Below are positions 62,101-64,000 of a DNA stretch of 64,000 bases, piece after piece. The translations under genes were made by a program, and so were the position numbers. Each line of letters starts with the position of its first letter. Within the stretch, counting starts at the first letter, position 1. The stretch comes from an uncultured Prevotellaceae bacterium (lineage in GTDB: Bacteria; Bacteroidota; Bacteroidia; Bacteroidales; Bacteroidaceae). The DNA lies in contig ONLU01000014.1 in NCBI GenBank assembly GCA_900318795.1, forward strand, positions 1 through 64,000. Reading direction: 5' to 3'. The notes under the pieces were generated by a model. The model was not told the origin of the DNA, ran no database searches, and saw only the letters and a list, made by a program, of their open reading frames with translations.

Positions 62101-62909
62101 CGAATCTCACCACCCGTACCAGTAGCAGCGCCGTTGAAAGGCTCGACGGTGGTGGGGAAGTTGTGGGTCTCGGCCTTCAGCGAGATGACACTCTCGATGT
62201 CTTTCACGCGGAAGTAGTCGCTCGTCGACTGGTCGGCGGGCGCAAACTGCTCTACGACAGGTCCTTGCGCAAAGGCTACGTTGTCTTTGTAGGCTGACAG
62301 TATCTTGTTGGGGTTCTCCTGCGTCGTCTTCTTGATCATGGCAAACAGCGAACTTTCCATCTCCTGGCCGTCAATGATAAACGTACCTCCGAAAATCTTG
62401 TGGCGACAGTGCTCGGAGTTAATCTGCGCAAAGCCGAATATCTCAGAGTCTGTCAGCGGACGGCCGTTCTCTTTCTCTATCTTGTGAAGGTATTCTATCT
62501 CCTCGGGAGACAGGGCCAAGCCTTCTTGCTCGTTGTATTCCTCCAGATTGTCCACATACTTGATGGGCTCTGGCTTAATGTTGATGGTGAAGATGTCCTG
62601 GTTCAGACCGTTGTACATGCGTTGCAGCATAGGGTCGTGCTCGGCCTCTTCCGACTGCACGGGGAAGTATTCCTCTATACGCTGGATGCCGCTGAGACCC
62701 ATGTTCTGCGTGATTTCCACGGCGTTGGTAGACCAAGGGGTCACCATTTCGCGACGGGGGCCGACGTAATAGCCTGTCAGCGTCTCGTCCTTCAACAGCT
62801 CAGCATCGCCATAGAGCCAGCTCAGTTCCTTTACTTCTTGTTCGTTCAATGGGTGATTGGCCTCAGTGGCAATCACACTCTTCTGGGGAGTCTTGAAAAA
62901 GAGAATCAT
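59175..62909 (-). CDS. purL: Phosphoribosylformylglycinamidine synthase (large, single-chain)
   Basis: PurL performs the fourth step of purine synthesis, turning FGAR, ATP and glutamine into FGAM. The 1244-residue protein contains the N-terminal PurS-like and linker domains and the two AIRS-type ATPase halves (GTGGEIRDRMGGGVGSWPIA, GGDNYRIGLGGGSVSS, SIHDHGSAGHLNCLSE). The C-terminal glutamine amidotransferase has nucleophile Cys in LGICNGCQLM and GGFSNSDVLGSAKGW. It is complete. A short insertion after the phrase GSVLTFEHQ (EKKSQGDAPADKTGETK) is unusual but in frame. The promoter element lies 34 bases upstream. Confidence 0.97.
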   Translation of the reverse strand: MILFFKTPQKSVIATEANHPLNEQEVKELSWLYGDAELLKDETLTGYYVGPRREMVTPWSTNAVEITQNMGLSGIQRIEEYFPVQSEEAEHDPMLQRMYNGLNQDIFTINIKPEPIKYVDNLEEYNEQEGLALSPEEIEYLHKIEKENGRPLTDSEIFGFAQINSEHCRHKIFGGTFIIDGQEMESSLFAMIKKTTQENPNKILSAYKDNVAFAQGPVVEQFAPADQSTSDYFRVKDIESVISLKAETHNFPTTVEPFNGAATGTGGEIRDRMGGGVGSWPIAGTAVYMTAYPRIEDESRDWEELMPARKWLYQTPEQILIKASNGASDFGNKFGQPLICGSVLTFEHQEKKSQGDAPADKTGETKYAYDKVIMLAGGVGYGTKRDCLKKEPQKGNKVVVVGGDNYRIGLGGGSVSSVDTGRYSNGIELNAIQRANPEMQKRAYNLVRALCEEDNNPVVSIHDHGSAGHLNCLSELVEECGGEIDMTKLPIGDQTLSAKEIIANESQERMGLLIDEKHIEHVQKIAERERAPMYVVGETTGDAHFSFKQGDGVKPFDLDVAQMFGHSPKTIMRDNTVEHTYENVTYTQDKINEYLERVLQLEAVACKDWLTNKVDRSVTGKIARQQCQGEIQLPLSDCGVVALDYRGRKGIATALGHAPQAGLADPAAGSVLSVAEALTNIVWAPLADGMESLSLSANWMWPCRSQEGEDARLYAGVKALSDFCCDLHINVPTGKDSLSLTQQYPNGEKIISPGTVIVSAGGEVSDIRKVVSPVVVNDKHASLYHIDFSFDEQRLGGSAFAQSLGKVGSDVPTVKNAEYFADAFNAVQELIKKGWVMAGHDISAGGLITTLLEMCFANTKGGMHINLHDLCQDGDVVKALFAENPGVVIEVSDTHKLDFKDFMEDLGVGFAKIGYTVEDSRDIVVKAGEKEYTFDIDTLRDTWYKTSYLLDRKQSFNGKAKERYENYKQQPLEMKFNRDFTGTLKQYGLSADRREKTGVKAAIIREKGTNGEREMAYCLYLAGFDVKDVMMTDLISGRETLEDINMIVFCGGFSNSDVLGSAKGWAGAFLFNPKAKEALDKFYAREDTLSLGICNGCQLMVELGLTGAAGAKMLHNDSHKFESEFISLTIPQNNSVMFGSLSGNKLGLWVAHGEGKFQLPEAESAYNVIAKYNYHGYPANPNGSDYDVAGICSADGRHLCMMPHLERAVFPWQCAWYPERRRMDEVTPWIEAFVNARKWVEALR

Positions 62910-62913
62910 ATCT

Positions 62914-62932
62914 TTTATACCTTAATATATAT
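62914..62932. repeat. 19-bp inverted repeat, left copy
   Basis: Reverse complement reads ATATATATTAAGGTATAAA, identical in all 19 positions to the copy at 63892-63910. It lies in the purL leader, just upstream of its ATG. Confidence 0.75.
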
Positions 62933-62942
62933 ATTTTGGGTG

Positions 62943-62950
62943 CAAAGTTA
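62943..62950 (-). promoter_or_regulatory. Bacteroidetes -7 element for purL
   Basis: On the minus strand the element is TAACTTTG, an exact TAnnTTTG match, 33 bases before the purL ATG. The transcript would begin just upstream of the left 19-bp repeat copy. Confidence 0.65.
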
Positions 62951-63003
62951 CTTAAAAATCTCTAAAACACTGCAACTTTCGACGACTTTCTGCGTCTAAT
63001 CAC

Positions 63004-63011
63004 TAACTTTG
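63004..63011 (+). promoter_or_regulatory. Bacteroidetes -7 element for the OmpA lipoprotein
   Basis: TAACTTTG, an exact match, lies 32 bases before the ATG. It faces away from the purL promoter about 55 bases to the left. Confidence 0.65.
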
Positions 63012-63043
63012 CAACCCGAATATTAATTAAATTCGAAAAAAAG

Positions 63044-63880
63044 ATGAAGAAAAGTGTTTTCATGATTTCGCTGGTTTCAGTATTGCTGATGACCAGCTGT
63101 GCTTCCAAGAAAGAGCTTGTCGCTTGTCAGGAAGAGAACAAGACTTTACAGTCTAATTTCCAGGATACCAAGGAGCAGTTGGCGGCTTCTAATACCCGTG
63201 TAGCCAGCCTTGAGGAACAATTGGCAGAACTGCGCAAAACCAATGCCACCCTCCAGAGCTCGCTGGACAAGAGCCTGACCAATGCAAGTCAGAACAATGT
63301 GTCTATCGACAAACTGGTTGACCAGATTAATGAGTCTAACCAGTACATACGCCACTTGGTAGAAGTGAAGTCTAAGAGTGACTCACTCAACATGGTGCTG
63401 ACCAACAACCTGACTCGTTCGCTCTCGAAGGAAGAACTGAAGGAGGTCGATGTGCAGGTGCTGAAAGGTGTCGTTTACATCTCACTGGCTGACAATATGC
63501 TCTACAAGAGTGGTTCTTACGAGATTAACGACCGTGCTGCAGAGACGCTCTCTAAGATTGCCAAGATCATCAAGGACTACAAGGACTACGATGTGCTGAT
63601 TGAGGGTAATACGGACGATGTGCCCATCAAGCGTGAGAATATCCGCAACAACTGGGACCTCTCTTGTCTGCGTGCATCGTCTGTCGTACAGGCTCTGCAG
63701 AACAACTATGGCGTAGACCCCAAGCGCCTGACTGCCGGCGGACGTGGCGAGTACAACCCCCTCCAGCCTAACACCACCGAGCTGGGCAAGCAGCGCAATC
63801 GCCGCACACAGATCATCATCACTCCGAAACTCGACGAGTTTATGGACCTGATCGGACAGGCTCCTGATGCCGAAAAGTAG
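63044..63880 (+). CDS. OmpA-family lipoprotein
   Basis: This 278-residue outer-membrane lipoprotein has the signal MKKSVFMISLVSVLLMTSCASKK (lipobox LMTSC). A long coiled-coil (about 25-110, rich in Glu, Leu, Gln) is followed by a C-terminal OmpA/MotB peptidoglycan-binding domain (about 160-260: LIEGNTDDVPIK, NNWDLSCLRASSVVQAL, LTAGGRGEYNPLQPN, QRNRRTQIIITP). It probably ties the outer membrane to peptidoglycan. A 19-bp inverted repeat brackets the gene. Confidence 0.9.
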   Translation: MKKSVFMISLVSVLLMTSCASKKELVACQEENKTLQSNFQDTKEQLAASNTRVASLEEQLAELRKTNATLQSSLDKSLTNASQNNVSIDKLVDQINESNQYIRHLVEVKSKSDSLNMVLTNNLTRSLSKEELKEVDVQVLKGVVYISLADNMLYKSGSYEINDRAAETLSKIAKIIKDYKDYDVLIEGNTDDVPIKRENIRNNWDLSCLRASSVVQALQNNYGVDPKRLTAGGRGEYNPLQPNTTELGKQRNRRTQIIITPKLDEFMDLIGQAPDAEK

Positions 63881-63891
63881 CCGCAGACTAC

Positions 63892-63910
63892 ATATATATT
63901 AAGGTATAAA
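63892..63910. repeat. 19-bp inverted repeat, right copy
   Basis: ATATATATTAAGGTATAAA lies between the OmpA stop codon and its terminator, in opposite orientation to the left copy 959 bases away. Confidence 0.75.
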
Positions 63911-63912
63911 GC

Positions 63913-63952
63913 AATTGGGGGTTGATATAAATCAACTCTCAATTATTTTTTT
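63913..63952 (+). terminator. Intrinsic terminator after the OmpA gene
   Basis: AATTGGGGGTTGAT pairs over 14 bp with ATCAACTCTCAATT (two U-G pairs) around the loop ATAA, followed by a T-run. The 48 bases after it to the window end show no gene. Confidence 0.9.
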
Positions 63953-64000
63953 AAAGAAAAACGGAAATTTTTCTCAAAAAGTTTTGGTGATTCGAAAAAT

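Overview
The window looks like a chromosomal segment of a gut or rumen Prevotella-type member of the Bacteroidales. The supports are: promoters of the Bacteroidetes form TAnnTTTG, no Shine-Dalgarno sequences, PorT-like outer-membrane barrels, an ECF sigma factor, DUF3826, PCMD, BT4734 and DUF2851 family proteins, anaerobic ribonucleotide reductase NrdDG, and many plant-glycan enzymes. No tRNA, rRNA, CRISPR array, integrase or transposase was seen. No SusC/SusD pair is present, so the glycan genes are satellites rather than a complete polysaccharide utilization locus.

Layout. 0.2-6.5 kb (minus): secreted GH2, dprA, a secreted unknown, a hotdog thioesterase and DUF2851. 6.6-10 kb (plus): RNase R and a KDG-type sugar kinase. 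10-13.3 kb (minus): histidine kinase, response regulator and Na/phosphate symporter. 13.5-15 kb: a barrel protein and a SIMPL protein. 15-20.9 kb (minus): a catabolic operon of DapA-like aldolase, SSS symporter, frame-broken Fe-alcohol dehydrogenase, PdxA and DUF1537 kinase. 21-24 kb: nrdDG. 24-31 kb: fucP, then pectate lyase, DUF3826 and a large beta-helix protein. 31-34 kb: ECF sigma factor with a FecR-like stub, rnhB and sufS. 34-46 kb: lipoprotein hydrolase, GH127, a 1387-residue GH43/sialidase-like/GH142-like enzyme, GH78, and a second DapA-SSS pair. 46-53.6 kb: S41 protease, PCMD lipoprotein, two barrels, fucI and an FMN-binding protein. 53.6-57.6 kb (minus): a three-gene accessory island with a BT4734/DUF3987 primase-like protein. 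58-64 kb: split chromate transporter, purL and an OmpA lipoprotein.

How the genes may work together (inference). The GH127/GH142-like/GH78 group resembles enzymes that trim rhamnogalacturonan-II side chains, which contain the seven-carbon acid Dha. Importing Dha and cleaving it with a DapA-type aldolase would give pyruvate and a four-carbon aldehyde acid. Reduction by the Fe-dehydrogenase would give D-threonate, and the DUF1537 kinase plus PdxA would convert that to dihydroxyacetone phosphate and CO2. The 15-20.9 kb operon encodes exactly these steps, although its dehydrogenase is broken in this sequence.

A second theme is structural. Tandem arrays of 7- or 8-base words sit in many gaps and also inside coding sequences. 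They supply a stop codon, a start codon, part of a signal peptide and several short in-frame insertions.
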